Below are positions 33,501 to 45,567 of a stretch of DNA of 64,000 bases, one piece after another. Every line of letters starts with the position of its first letter. The first letter of the stretch is position 1. Source of the stretch: Stropharia rugosoannulata (taxonomy: Eukaryota > Basidiomycota > Agaricomycetes > Agaricales > Strophariaceae); the NCBI GenBank assembly GCA_028532985.1, contig JANCIK010000001.1, forward strand, positions 4,030,001 to 4,094,000. Direction: 5' to 3'. The translations under genes and the position numbers were made by a program. A model generated the notes under the pieces. It was not told where the DNA came from. It searched no databases and saw only the letters and a program-made list of their open reading frames with translations.

Positions 33501-36500
33501 TATACACAACATGGTACAACTGAACGTCATCTAAAGCGTCTTGAGCACCACCGCCTATCGTCAACCACTCCTTAATTGTGGCGAGGACTTCATTCCGTTT
33601 AGTTGCCGCTAGCAAGTAGTCAGATATGGAAGCTTCAGGTCCAGACGGCTGTAAGTTTATGTACGCCTTGCGGAGGAGCTGGAGGAACGATCAGACGATG
33701 AAGCAACTGAAAAGGATTTCTTACGTACCTCGAAGAAAACGAGCGGAGTAACAAAGCTCCGGAATACATTCCACCACACCCTGGCAAACTCGACCCCGTC
33801 GACTACTAGTGGACGGGTCATACCTTCCCTTAAAGACATCTCCCCATTGTCATCGGCAACCGACACCGATATGTTCTCCAGCCCATGAATGAGGATGTTA
33901 ACCAGACTATTGAGTGTCCCAGCCTGGACTACCACGCGTAGGGGCGAATCTGACGACGACTCGGCCGCAACAAAGTTCGCTCTGTTGAGATGCGATACTG
34001 AGGGCAATGAGCTGCGGCGCGCCATACTAGGCCTTCGCTCTACTGTTTGAGATGAACCGGGCTTGACACGGATAGACGGATTGCGGCTGAGGGTCAGGTC
34101 GCCTTGGTCGACAGAGGAGCTTACAGGTCGCGATGAGGCTCTCGAAGATGAAGGTCTTGAATTTGGCGCCGTCTCAAATGAACCTTTTTGTACAACCAAC
34201 AAAAGGTCTCCGTTATACACAGAGATCACTGTCCCTCCTGATCCCATAATCATGCGTTTGGTAAAATCCTGATTGGAGTCCGTATTTTGCCATTGGCGTC
34301 CTGACTCTTGACGGAATTGAGCATCAAGGCTTCGGAGATATTGAAGGTCAGAAGATTCGCTGTCGAGACGGCCTCTGATAAGCTTCGAACGATCAATTAA
34401 TGTTAATGTAGGCAGTGGTTCAGGAAAGAGCAAAGGCAACAATGACATGGAATGAGCTTGCGTTGAAGCGCGAGTCCAAAAGTAAGGCTCGAAAAGACCT
34501 CGGCGACGTGGTTCTGCGGAAAGCGACAACGACATAAATTGTTCGACTCTAGAGGATCTGATGAGTATACAATTCGGCGTTATATCATAAACAAGAACTC
34601 ACTTTTGCATTTTGACAGCCAAACTACTCATGCCTCCACCCTCTGCCGCCATTTCTTTCCAAAAGGAGACCATCCTGCATATATCGTCGCTAATCTCATT
34701 CTGCGAAACATAAGTTTTGTGAGGACAGAGTGAAAATGCCTTCCGGAAGTTGTCGAATGAATCCCGGGCCCGAGATAAGGGAGTCATTAGTACCATAGCC
34801 TCGCCATCCACCTGGGCCTTTGCCAGTTCTTCACCTGCGCGAATTTTGATATCACCTCCCCACGGCGTAATCTGGGGCTGCGCAACAGATACAGCAGGAA
34901 TACCATTGGTCTCATGAGACCATGACTCAATGACAGCCACTGCCTGTAAGTTTACACGCTTCCACGCTTTATCCAACCGAGCTACGGGTCTGGAACAAAG
35001 GGCAGCAACTATAGCGCGCCACGAGCATTCGTCACCTGCGGTGCGACATAGCTCACCTACCCGCACCCAGGCCGAGATAAGCTCCGAGCGCGAATGGGTA
35101 CGAGAGGTCTGATGAGACCCGCGATCTTCCGACCTACGAGTTGGCGACATCATTGGACTAGTGCCATACTGTTGGTATGCGGTAGTAGGGCTATCAGAGC
35201 CGAGGATCTGCAGCAGTAGCAGCTTCGTCAACCAATGCGGCTGCTCGTCGCTTCCAAACAAGGGCATAAGCTGCACACTTGGATCAGAAGCATGGTCGTC
35301 ATCCGATTCCATAGCAGGCGAGCTTTCACCTCCAAGAACCAAATCGGCAGAGATATTGGTCGGGCATTGCTCTAGTACCCATCGATGGAAGAATGTCAGA
35401 CTCCGTGCAATCAAGAATGGATCCAGATTGAGTAGAACCTCTCTCGTGAGTCCTTCTTCTTCTAAAACATCCCATGGAAAGCGACTTCCGGGAGGAGCTA
35501 GCCCGCCTCTAGGAGAATGAGGTCCGTCCAGGTTCCTGTAGTCTTGCTTATGCGGTAGCTTTAGAGCTTCCATCAGAGGCACCGTTTTGCCCGCGTCTGG
35601 GGGCCTTGGAGAGAATAAATTAACGTTGGGCGACTCCGATCCCACTAGTGGAGATGGTTGGAAAATGGCTTGCGTCGACGCTGAAGACGCCAACATTGGC
35701 GAATCGGTCAGCTTCTCCGCGCTGAGCGACACGTCTGGGATTGTCTCTTCCTTCCACTCCTCCCAAGCCTGAACGTCTGCCGGAGTATTATGGTAACGAA
35801 GGTAGTCGTTTGCTAACCATGCGACACGGGACTTAGCTTCGTCCTTAGCTTCGTCTTGTGCACCTGTAATAAGATAGGCACAGCAGCGCATAAATTCCGT
35901 TTCGAAAGATTGCCGACCGACTAGGGATGGAAGTGCAAAGACTACGGAAGAGGCAAAACTGTACCAGCGGCCTTTCCACGTTGAATCGTGCTTCGGTGCG
36001 GCTTGATCCTCATTTTCAAGCGAGATTGCCGGCATTGGTTCAAACGTCGTTGCGAAAACAGTCTCGTGAACGAGAGCTTCAAATGTGCCCTTCTCGATTG
36101 CCCCTGCCTCATCGCACACTAGATTGGGATGCGTCCGCCTACCCCAATATGCCCTCTTCTTTTTTTGCAGACCAGCAGAGACGTCATCTCTACCTCTTGT
36201 CTTCGGTAAGTCGTCTGGGATTGCGGACTCTCCGGCGGGAACATCGTCATCTTCCTCCGTTGGGGGGACCAGACCAGTTGGGAAAAGCTCCTTGATTGCA
36301 TTAGCCCTGTCTCCTGGAGGTTTGAAAAAATAGAGCTTCGACCCTTTAAGTTCCAGTTTGAAGGGTTTCCAGCCCTTTGAAAGCACAGGCGTATTGTGAT
36401 TGAAATTCGCCGGCACATCCGCTAGACGGTTAATGAACCCGCTATGATAGACAATTTGAGAAGTCCGCTTCATATCTGGTGTATCTTGGCTTTCATCAGC

Positions 36501-37620
36501 TGAACCCGGCTCCACAATAGTAGGAGGCGGCAGCAGCGTCGTAACACGGTTGTTTGCTTGAGCAGGAGAGATTGGATTGATGCTTTGTCCAGATCTACTA
36601 TGGCTCAGACCGCCAAGGCCAAAGGCAAATGCAGTTCGTGTGGGTGTTCCTTGTGGTACTGCATCTACATCCTTGTCGTGTTCGCGTTCATTCACTCGTT
36701 GAGGACTGGGTGGATAACGAGGGCTGGCAAGTTTGGAAGGAAGTTTAGGGGTAAAGGAGTGCGAGCGTATATGCACATGCGTTGGTGAGGAAGATCTCGG
36801 CAAAGAGGCAGACGTCCCTTCCTGCGAGGCGTCGGATATAGAAATAGAAACGGGTGGAAGCGTAGAACTTCGCGGGGGCGAGGTGGAGGGCGAGAGCGTA
36901 GGAAAAGGGTGCTGACCATTGCTGGGTCCTGGAGCGACAAAACCAGGTCCAGGACTGGTAGGAGATGCGGCACTGGCGGCACTGTCGCTTCTCCCTCGGT
37001 ATTCTGCAATACGTTCTTGAAACGAAGTTTTCACGGGTGGGAAAGCAACAGGGGATACTTTGCTAAGGTCGTCTGCAGATTTTGACCACCCCCGCCGCGA
37101 AATTGTGCGCAGATCTCCCAGTCCCCCACTGCTTGATATATTTGGACTTGAGGGCGTGCTGGGAGTGTGGAACCTATGATTGTCGGATGATTCCTGAGCC
37201 CTAGCGGATAAATCAAGGACGGAACTGATGGACAAAGACGCCAGTTAGCATGCATAATTCGCGTTAATTCAACATGTATGAATGGAATAGTCGCCTATTT
37301 GAACGCATGAACGTGGATTTAATTACTTACCGACTGCCAGCCCCTGCATATGTCTCCAGTATCGGTCGCGGGTCCGTTGGTCGGGATATTGTATGCTTTC
37401 TCGGCGTGTTGCTCACACTCGGTCTCGAGTCTGCGACTGTTGGGGATGGTTTTGGTGTCGATGCGCTCCGACTAAACCATTTAGATGGCCGCGTCAAGAA
37501 TTGCGTGAAGCCGGACGAAGGGGAGGTTGAACGCGGTATCGCAGAACCCGTCAGACTGTTGGGAGCTAGCGAGTCCTGCGGCGCAAGTGTATTGGAGGTA
37601 GTGCCGCGTTTTGGGGCCAT
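30586..37620 (-). CDS. BEM2: Bem2-like RasGEF-PH-RhoGAP signalling protein
   Basis: A large multi-exon gene of roughly 2,000 residues. Exon joins read cleanly from ATG 37620 (MAPKRGTTSNTLAPQDSL) through a 2.6-kb exon 2 (37224-34603) to the stop at 30586. Domains in order are a long Ser/Pro disordered N terminus; a PH domain (QIVYHSGFINRLADVP, KGWKPFKLELKGSKLYFFK); a RasGEF-type region (HWLTKLLLLQIL, SAWVRVGELCRTAGDECSWR, PVARLDKAWKRVNLQAVAVI); further helical regions; a second PH domain (RSYTFQLDTEDGGHYLLQAT); and a RhoGAP domain with FGVELEFLLRR, the arginine finger in GIYRIAGATTE, VKSWFRVLPEPVFP and SPNLLRAPQND. The tail is acidic. This order matches yeast Bem2, a Rho GTPase-activating protein for cytoskeleton and polarity. 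The N-terminal PH is notable. Several exon ends in the middle were inferred by frame. Confidence 0.85.
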
Positions 37621-38301
37621 TTACGACGATCCTCTGCACGGGCGAACGTAGAATGGTTTTTGGGCGATCCAGAGTACAGTTTGTGTTAATTACAACAATC
37701 TCATGAACAGAGACGCTCCTTATCGGCTTCGGCTTTTGGCCACGCTCAATGTCAGATATGCGCCATCTGCAGCGTGGGGATGGACTCACAAAGACTATAA
37801 GCTAGTTGTACAGGTAGAGTTCGTGGCAGAGCATAAGTAGCCCGGTCATAGGTGACGGGGTTAAGGAAGTTGAGTAAGTCAGTGTAACAAACTGAACAAA
37901 CAATTTCTTGTTTATCCTGGGCCATTGCCGATAATTAACCCCGTCATCCAATCATCACCCCTTCTTGCCCGTTTGCACCCTTTTTATTCTAAATGCTACA
38001 CACTCCCATATACCCGTTGACCAACGGCTGTCCTCGTTGACATCGAACCACTTCCTCGTCGTCCTTGTCACCTAGTGGCGGCTGCGGGAGCCAAACACGG
38101 GGTTCTTTCTCTGAGAATCAGCCTACGGTACGGTCTCACTACTCCGAGTCTGCTCTATTCGCCTCTTTCCTCCAACTCGTAGCCCACATGAAAATTCCGA
38201 TAAATACATGCTTATAATTTCTAACCCCATATGCCGGGGACGCCTATTCATTCAATTTAGCTACTATGTAATAACGGAGATTGTTTCATTGCGTCTTCTA
38301 C
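37621..38301. other. Intergenic region
   Basis: 5' flank of the Bem2-like gene and 3' flank of the next minus-strand gene. No element recognised. Confidence 0.5.
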
Positions 38302-40411
38302 TCATCCTCTCTTTACAGACTTGATGTACCTCGAATTAGTGCCCTGTGACAATGAGCGTTCTCTTTTGATTGCTTTCTTATAGTCATCGTCTATAGGCAT
38401 ACAATTCAATTAAATTATGAGGCTGAAGACGAAAAAAAGAATTACACTTACACTGGTTACTATGGTGACTTGACGAAGTAGACAATGGACGCTGGCTAAC
38501 CGCGGTACGTTCATATTTGCTGTGGGGTCTATCAGAACCCCGTTCGCGTTTGACGTAATTATCGTGGTGATCTCCCTTTGGGGACATTTCATAGCTGAAT
38601 CTTTCCTCGATAACTTCAGATTTAACCATAACTGGCGAAGGTGACCGCGAATGTCGAATTTTGACGGCATTAGCCGCCTCCATAGTGGTATTCTCTCTCC
38701 TTGACGACTTTGTGGGCAGAGTGGTTTCCATCGGTTCGGGCTTTATCCGTATTCCAGCCTCCGAATCTTCACTTTTAATCGACCTTGTTGTATCTTCTGC
38801 TTTAACGGACACGTTCAGATCTGAAGTGAAGTCCATGTTCAACACCTGAATTGGAAACATAACCGTGTAGGGACGGTCCTTACATGAAGAATCGTAACTG
38901 TCATGGATGGTAAAGTCATCCATAGGTTCAGGTTTAACCCTGAACCCCAATGCTTCAACTGCACCTGAATCTGATTGCTCCTGTTTGATTTCTGAAAGAG
39001 TAGTAACGATGCAAAATAAATACGTCAGCTTCTGTTAGCGATAGTTTTGAATAACAACACATACCACTCATTGCGCCAGCCTGTAGCTCTCCATCAGGCT
39101 TTTGATGCAAGGAGGTCATTAAATCAAAAAGCTCTTGCGAAGGTACATAGTCTAGATTGCCTTTATTATCATATACAAGCTCAAGTTTTTGAGACTTACC
39201 AAACTGGTTATCAACGGGCTCAGGCTTGACCTTAATAGTCGACTCTTCTACCTCCTCGGATTCAGCGTCAAGTAGGTCCAAGTTGGGAGGAAGGTCCGCC
39301 AGCATGGACAAAAGTTCATTGGAAGGAACATAATCATCGCCTTCATCTATGCAGATGCACATTGGCGAAGCCCTTCATTCCATTCAACCTCGTTTACTAA
39401 CCTTCTTCCTGTACGCTTTGAAATATCGTATCGGCATCGTCAGTTGCTGGCTCTCCTTTCACCACCGGTTGCCGGAATGACAAATTGGCTAAGAAATCCT
39501 CTGCCGTCTCTATCTCGACAGGTAAAGACCACTGGGACGACGAGGCTAGCAAAATGACCATAAGCTCGACGGAGACAGAGGCCTAAGAAAAGGTAAGATA
39601 CCGGAATGACTATTCGAAGCAGTCTTAGATAACGATGCGTCCAATGGTGGTGAACACTTAAGAAGATCCGCATCCTTAGTCGTTGTACGTTCGGCATCCC
39701 TGTTTGGCTGGACAAGCAAAGCTACCCGCTGGGTATAAACTTCAGGAGGAACTGGATATGCATAGTCCTTAACATCGATCGGCGGCGGTGAAGCTAGTTT
39801 AGGAACAGGGTAAGGTCGTCTAATCGGAATATTCGGTGGAATCTTCGCATAAGTCGGGTATCCCACTGTCCAGTCTGAAGAATAACTACAATGTGAGCAG
39901 TCATAGAGAACACATTCATTAAAACTTACTTTTCTCCGCCGGGTCCCCATAGCGTGAATATTTGTACTCGAAAATTTCAGCATACTGTTCAGATTGTGGT
40001 GAATTGGTGGTAAATTGGGCATAGTTATGCCGACCGAGATACGGTGAAATATCAGCAACTTCTCGGGGAAGTTCTACAATGAGGTTCTTGTGCTGAATAC
40101 TGTTATTATTCTGTCTTGTAGTAGTAAATAAATAGAACCTCACTGTTCTCTGGTGGTATAGAGACCGTAGGGTTACTCCAGGATGCCTTTCGGACAGCAT
40201 TATTTCGAACCATGCTGATACATTGTTAAGGTGTTCCGGCTGTACATCGGCAGTGGTGCTCAGCCCCCATGCATTGGTGATAACCAAAAATTTCTCTTGC
40301 GGTACTTTCTTTTAAAAATTCTAAGCTCACACTGAATGTATATCGAAGGAGCGAGGATGGAGAATGGCAACTTACAATAGTTTTGATTTTGAACCCTTTC
40401 TTCTTCCCCAT
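38302..40411 (-). CDS. Hypothetical protein rich in SUMO-consensus motifs
   Basis: Starts at 40411 (MGKKKGFKIKTI), splices in phase 0 to KVPQEKFLVITNAWGLST, and continues through four more introns to the stop at 38302 (last exon YDDYKKAIKRERSLSQGTN). The N-terminal third looks globular (SAWFEIMLSERHPGVTLRSL, LIVELPREVADISPYLGRH). The middle is Pro-rich. The last half is disordered and holds at least nine psi-K-x-E motifs: VKGE, VKPE (twice), IKQE, VKAE, IKSE, IKPE, VKSE, VKRE, plus IKRE at the very end. A DYVPSxEL word occurs twice (DDYVPSNELLSML, LDYVPSQELFDLM). By family knowledge psi-K-x-E is the SUMO acceptor consensus, so the protein may be a multiply sumoylated nuclear factor; that is inference. 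Family not recognised. Confidence 0.7.
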
Positions 40412-40915
40412 AGGACACAGCGAAATTATACAGAAAGTTTTTTATCCAGAGAGAAATAGGAAGACAGTAGCACGAGCTCAAATGTCGAAGGGAGAAGTAG
40501 GAAGAAGTTCAAGATAAGAAGTTGCACACCTGTGAGATAACCATCTGCCCCGCAAAAGTTTAATATTTAATCCCGGACCAATGCCGGGCCGCAAGGGAAA
40601 GTTGGCAGGGTCAACGAACTTTGAACAACTTACATAGCGCTTTAGCGCTTTAGCCTTTGACAAGGCTCGAAATTAATTGACAAGGACTTCTGAAAGATAC
40701 ATGTTGAATTTTTTTTCGAATGCTTGTATTAAGTACACATTGCGAAAAGAGTCGTAACAAAGCCATAATACTACACATACAGCAATCCACTCATATTATG
40801 TGATGAGAAATATAAACGCTCGGAGGGATGATCCTCGTACGGTCCTTCTTTACGAGACCCCACCTCCATCCATGAACAACTAAAGATACATCAAACACAG
40901 TCCGAGATGTCGACC
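40412..40915. other. Intergenic region
   Basis: 5' flank of the gene at 38302-40411 and 3' flank of the F-box gene. A 61-codon open frame at 40478 lacks support. Confidence 0.5.
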
Positions 40916-43284
40916 CTACTCATAGCAAAGAATGAAAATCCTCCCTGTCTTATCCGATAGGATAATCGCGCCTTGCGACTGATCGATGTTGATCGTCTCC
41001 ACGGTCGCAAGATCCAGCTCGTCAGGGATCTCCAGCGTCCTGACTTCAGCCTCGATAGATCCCCGACTACCTATGTTGGGCTGGCCTCCTGTATCCAATG
41101 CGGCATCTTCAGTAAATGGCGGGAACGTGACAAACCTCAGCCTTTTGGGGTCAGTCTCCAGGCCATGTCCTTCAGCTGGGGTTCTCGCTGACCTTCGCTC
41201 CTCGGTGTCAACATACTCGACCCACACCGCATGTCCAAAGTCTACCGCGACAAGGGGCCTTTGACGGTCGTTCCCATCCGCATCGTCGTCGTCCATGCCG
41301 TCCGTCACGCGAACGACCTCAAAGGGCTTGGACACGTACCAAAGGTGCATGAGTGCATCGTCCTGCGCGCTCTCTAGCGCGCTGGTCGGGCAAGTGCGTG
41401 CAAGCGATGTGTTTACATGATCATCTGGTGCATGAACAAGTGCCTTCCTCTTTCCGTTGCGATCTGCAGCCAATGATACACCTTCGTTCCACTCCGCGTG
41501 GTCTAGTGGTACACGGAAATAGTGTTGAGCCAAGACAAAGCTCGTGCGATGGGTGGTGGGATCATGTGCTGCAAGCAGGACGACAGTACAGCTCACACGG
41601 GGAATGTTGGACAGACTGGGCCACCATTGCCGGACGAAGTGTGCACTTTCGGGGTACCAGGGCGGGAATGGGAAGGGATTCGGATTTTCATTTGGTGGGG
41701 CTGGCATTGATGACGATGATAGTACGGTCGACGCAGAAGAGGAGGAAGAGGAAGATGACGGTGAAGATAACCCATCATTTGCAGTAGATGTCTGTTGGGA
41801 TGTACCTGTATGACCATTCTGGACAGGTACATTGAAGGCGAAGAAATCGGGGAATGCGGTATGATTACTGTCGATGTCGGGTTCGGAATCAGTCAAATCT
41901 GTATCTGTAATTAACGGGAACACAAATTTCTTCTTCAATGTCCGTGCGGGCAGTACTCGTCTCGAGATAGATGGGGTTGAACGTGAATGCGAGAGTTTGG
42001 TTACATGAGCCCGCAGTAACGACAATGGGTAAAAGTGTTGGTACGCAGCGTCACTTTCTTCGCAATGTATAACTATGTGTTCTTGATATAAGATGCAAGA
42101 CCAATTAGAAGACATAACCTAGCCAAACGAAGATTAGACAAGAGTATAGCGTACAAAAAGATACGTACGCATTCAATACCCGTGTCAATGAAGACATACT
42201 CCTTTTTATTCCAGTCCAAGAGGGCATATAATCCGATGGTATTTGATGTCGACACCCAAACGAAGGCAGAAAGTAGCCGTTCTGAGGGGTCAAGTAAAAA
42301 GACATTCATCACTACACCTGTCGTGCGGAACTCGGTGACATGTGAGAATATGGGCGGAGTAGAAGAGCTTTCTCCAGAAGGGCCATCAGAAAATGTGAGG
42401 CGCATAAGCACAAACTCCATGACCCTATCATCATCGTAACTTATGAGTGTAAGTATGCCTAGGATGTGAAGAATAGAGGCAGCACGTACGATCCTGTTAA
42501 CACCTTGGCCATCGTGAAGAACACGGTTCTCTCTTCAAACTCCACCCTACACTTCCATAACTCCCAACGCGCACCGGGATTCCACTCGGCCAGACAAGTG
42601 TCGGATTGAACGTCCCAGCAGACTACCTTGCCACTCTTAGTGGCACAAAGCGTGTAGCTAGATGTTATGGGCGAAAGCCAGTCGACCTCTTCGCCCGGAG
42701 GAGCGCTGACTATCTTGTACCATTTCGGTCCATCTTGTGCAAGTTTGGCAGCCAGTTGACCTTTCGGGGCAACATCCATATAATTTGAATGAGAATTGAT
42801 GCCATTCTTGTGTGGCGCTATCGCAATGGGGCGAGGTGCACGGACACGCCATGCCTTCTCGTAATGCGCGGCTTTGTTGACTGCATGGATGAGGCCTTCT
42901 GTGGTGAGATCAGATAGGCGCTGGAAGCCCTTGAGAGGAAGAGCACGACATCGCCGTAGGAGATCGTTGGCGAGTTTGCGATACACCGGCCGAGTAGTTG
43001 AAGCATCGTATATTGCTTTGCAAGTCTACCAGAATGTGTTAGCAATGGCCGTCCCCTAGGCAAACAAAGCATGCTATTGCCGCTGTTCGGAGAGCCTTTA
43101 CAAGAAGCGTTAAAGAGGTCGTAGAGTCTCTCACCAGATGCAAGGCATGAACGTCCTGAAGATCTAAATAGGTTGCAATGTTAAGCAACAGGTCGTACGG
43201 GAGGGTACCTAGGCCCATTGTACCCTCTCTGTGTGCCGTTGGATGTACGCGGCTGGGACCACTCAGCATGAAGATGCTGCACAA
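40916..43284 (-). CDS. F-box protein with long beta-rich C-terminal region
   Basis: Four exons join in frame: 43284 to about 43138 (F-box start, GLGTLPYDLLLNIATYLDLQ then DVHALHL), an exon beginning TCKAIYDASTTRPVYRKLAN, one beginning YDDDRVMEFVLMRLTF, and the last from about 42117 to 40916. The F-box spans roughly residues 20-70 across the first intron. The rest resembles the single propeller-like region common in Agaricomycete F-box proteins (TSSYTLCATKSGKVVCWDVQ, NTIGLYALLDWNKKEYVFID, TINIDQSQGAIILSDKTGRI). It is interrupted by an acidic and serine-run insert (SSPSSSSSSSSASTV). Likely an SCF substrate receptor by family knowledge; the partner is unknown. The first ATG is uncertain; ATGs at residues 6 and 23 are alternatives. 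Confidence 0.75.
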
Positions 43285-44214
43285 GTGTACGAGTCAAGGA
43301 ACTACGTGGTACGACTACGATACTCGTTGTCGGGACAGCTGTAGTCAGCCGTGGCCTTCTGTCGCGCCACTGCCGGGTCGGGTTTCGATTCTTGGACCTA
43401 AGCTATGTTGCCGCTGGCTGATCGCTGGCGAGATCCGGACGATAAGGAGACGCCTCCTTGGTCGAGTGGGTTGGGAGGAGGCAAGAGACACCGGCACCGC
43501 CGACCAACAGCACAGCCGTGACCTCGGCCCCTCGCTGTTTACGAATTTCCTATTTATGTCTTCGCACACCACTACGGCCCACGGCGCAGCAAGTCATCTC
43601 GTACAAAATGTCGCTGCCACTGGAGATCAACTGAATTGTCTCTTGAATGGCCAGCTCCTCAAATCAAAACTTGGTTTTTAATAGCAATGTAATAGAATGG
43701 GCATTAGGGGCCGCTGCGCTTTCACTGCGGGTTGGCCTGGCCTTGATTCCTCGGAGGAGCATTCGCAAAAGGACTGGATCCATGTTCTGCCGTTTGCTGT
43801 TGGATTCAAAGCGGATACGCTGATCTTATCCGCCACTTCATCGATGCAAGCTTGAACATGAAAGACTATGAAATCTCGACAAGAAATTGACGGCGCATAT
43901 ATGCGGTCTCATGAGAGAATCACTTATATGAATGATCTGGTGTACATCGACTTGAGCTAAAGCACTACGCTGCATACCCCTTCCGCCGCCCTGCCGCCTA
44001 CCCTCTTCTCGGTTACATAAAATGGACTCAAACTTCCACTTCTCTTACGCTGCGTGGTCATCCCCGCCTTGTCCAGAAGAGAAACGTCCGTCGGTTGGCG
44101 TTCTCGACCACTGAAAGGGATACGAGGATAATGAAGGCGCATATATAAACTACATATACTTGCTTGCCATCTACCCACTTTACTTATTCGCACCAACTCC
44201 ATACAGAGAAAAAG
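43285..44214. other. Divergent intergenic region
   Basis: Lies between the minus-strand F-box gene and the plus-strand expansin-like gene. A 167-codon plus-strand frame from 43178 overlaps the F-box start and has no support. A TATA box belongs to the downstream gene. Confidence 0.5.
44141..44150 (+). promoter_or_regulatory. TATA box of expansin-like gene
   Basis: ATATATAAAC lies about 70 bp upstream of the ATG at 44215, a normal distance for a short 5' leader. Confidence 0.6.
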
Positions 44215-44820
44215 ATGCCTACTAAATCTCACCGCTACTGGGTGTTGATGATGTCCTTGACTACAATGGCTACCGCTCAGATGCGTGGAATGGGAGACCG
44301 TAAGTTGTTTGACTCAGCGAGGCATGTCTCGTCATCATTTCTGCCACTAGTATTCGTCTTTGCCCCTGGTCTCGGAGCATGCGGAGCCACGAACACCGAC
44401 CAACAAGTCGTCGCTTCCGTGTCAAGCAGAGTCTTCAAAAATTTCCCGTAAGTGAATTGTCTCCCCGCCCAATATCGTTCACATATGCTCAACCTTTCCC
44501 AGGAATGCAACTGCTAACCCGAACAAGTATGTTCCCTGTGTTTTTCAAATAACTCTCATACTCAACTTCATGCCAAGAAATCCCATTTGCAAGCATAAAA
44601 TCCTCATCCAATGTCGGTTTACCCTTACTATAAATAGGCTCCTGCCGTCCATCTGACCGTGTTCCTTTATCCAGCCGAGGAGAAGAGTGTTATAGCATCC
44701 ATAGTCGACTTTTACGTTGATATGTCTGTAGCCAATGTTGGTTTATCCCCCGCCGGCTTTTCCGAGATGGGTGATATGGCGGATGGCATAATTTCAGGAG
44801 TTACTTGGTCGATTAGGTAG
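44215..44820 (+). CDS. Small secreted expansin-like (RlpA/barwin double-psi beta-barrel) protein
   Basis: Five exons splice in frame for about 128 residues. The signal peptide is MPTKSHRYWVLMMSLTTMAT followed by AQ. The double-psi barrel signature follows: FAPGLGACGATNTDQQVVAS, FPNATANPNKNPICKHKI, SVIASIVDFYVDMSVANVGL, SPAGFSEMGDMADGIISGVT and a terminal WSIR. The GACG...N...NPNKNPIC and LSPAGF...G.I.GVTW landmarks are characteristic of fungal RlpA-like/expansin-like secreted proteins that act on or bind cell-wall glucan. The usual DRCPxC motif is replaced by DFYVDM, so the disulphide pattern is changed. The fourth intron uses an atypical GTCGGT donor. The upstream in-frame ATG at 44164 is less likely because it would bury the signal peptide. 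Confidence 0.8.
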
Positions 44821-45567
44821 ACATAAATCTGCAGCCTCTGTGCCGTGGATATCTTCATCTTAGTAGCCATCTCGAATGACAATTGCTCCTGAAATCTGAG
44901 CACCGTGATAGCCTTATCTGTCTGTCAAGTGGGCGCGTCCGTCTGTCAGTGAGCAGTACACGAGAGTGAGTCATTTGGTAAGTCGGTTCCGCCGTGCATA
45001 TAATCCCCAATTACTATTCGCGTTACTCTCTAGCAGTATTCAACACCGCCTAACCTTCTAGAAAATCATGCACCAAGGACATAACATTCCGTGGGGCATC
45101 CTTCAATCCAGGTTCAAGTTCGTTCACGACCAGAAAAGGTTCCATCGAATTGGTTTCTACCCCAAGATCTCAGGGGACAACTCCATGCACATTGCTCTCA
45201 AACACTTTATCAAGAAGTTCGTCAGGACGTTAACCGAATTCTCCGAGTCCGAGCGCGGGAAATACCCAAAGTGCATACCACCAATCTACAGAGGAAAGCT
45301 TTTCTCCGACGCCCTGCTCGAAAAATACCCTCTTTATCTGAATAAGCATAACCAGGGCGTGGAGTCCTGGATCCGCGACTCGCCATACTACACCGGCGTC
45401 TACAATTTACAGGCTGTAGCGAACATCCTATTGTACGAGAACCAGATGGAGACACTTCTCATGCTCGCACAGCACCCGCAAATCGACATGTCAGGCCGGA
45501 TATACCGCCAGCAGGAGTTCTATCACGGCTACGGATTCTACCGTACCAAAGAGCTCTCTCTTGATAT

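Noticed and set aside
43375..43400. A T-loop-like word (GGTTTCGATTC) suggesting a tRNA
   Set aside because: No matching acceptor stem, D-arm or anticodon arm could be folded around it.
43178..43681. A 167-codon plus-strand frame
   Set aside because: It overlaps the start of the F-box gene on the other strand and has no recognisable motif.
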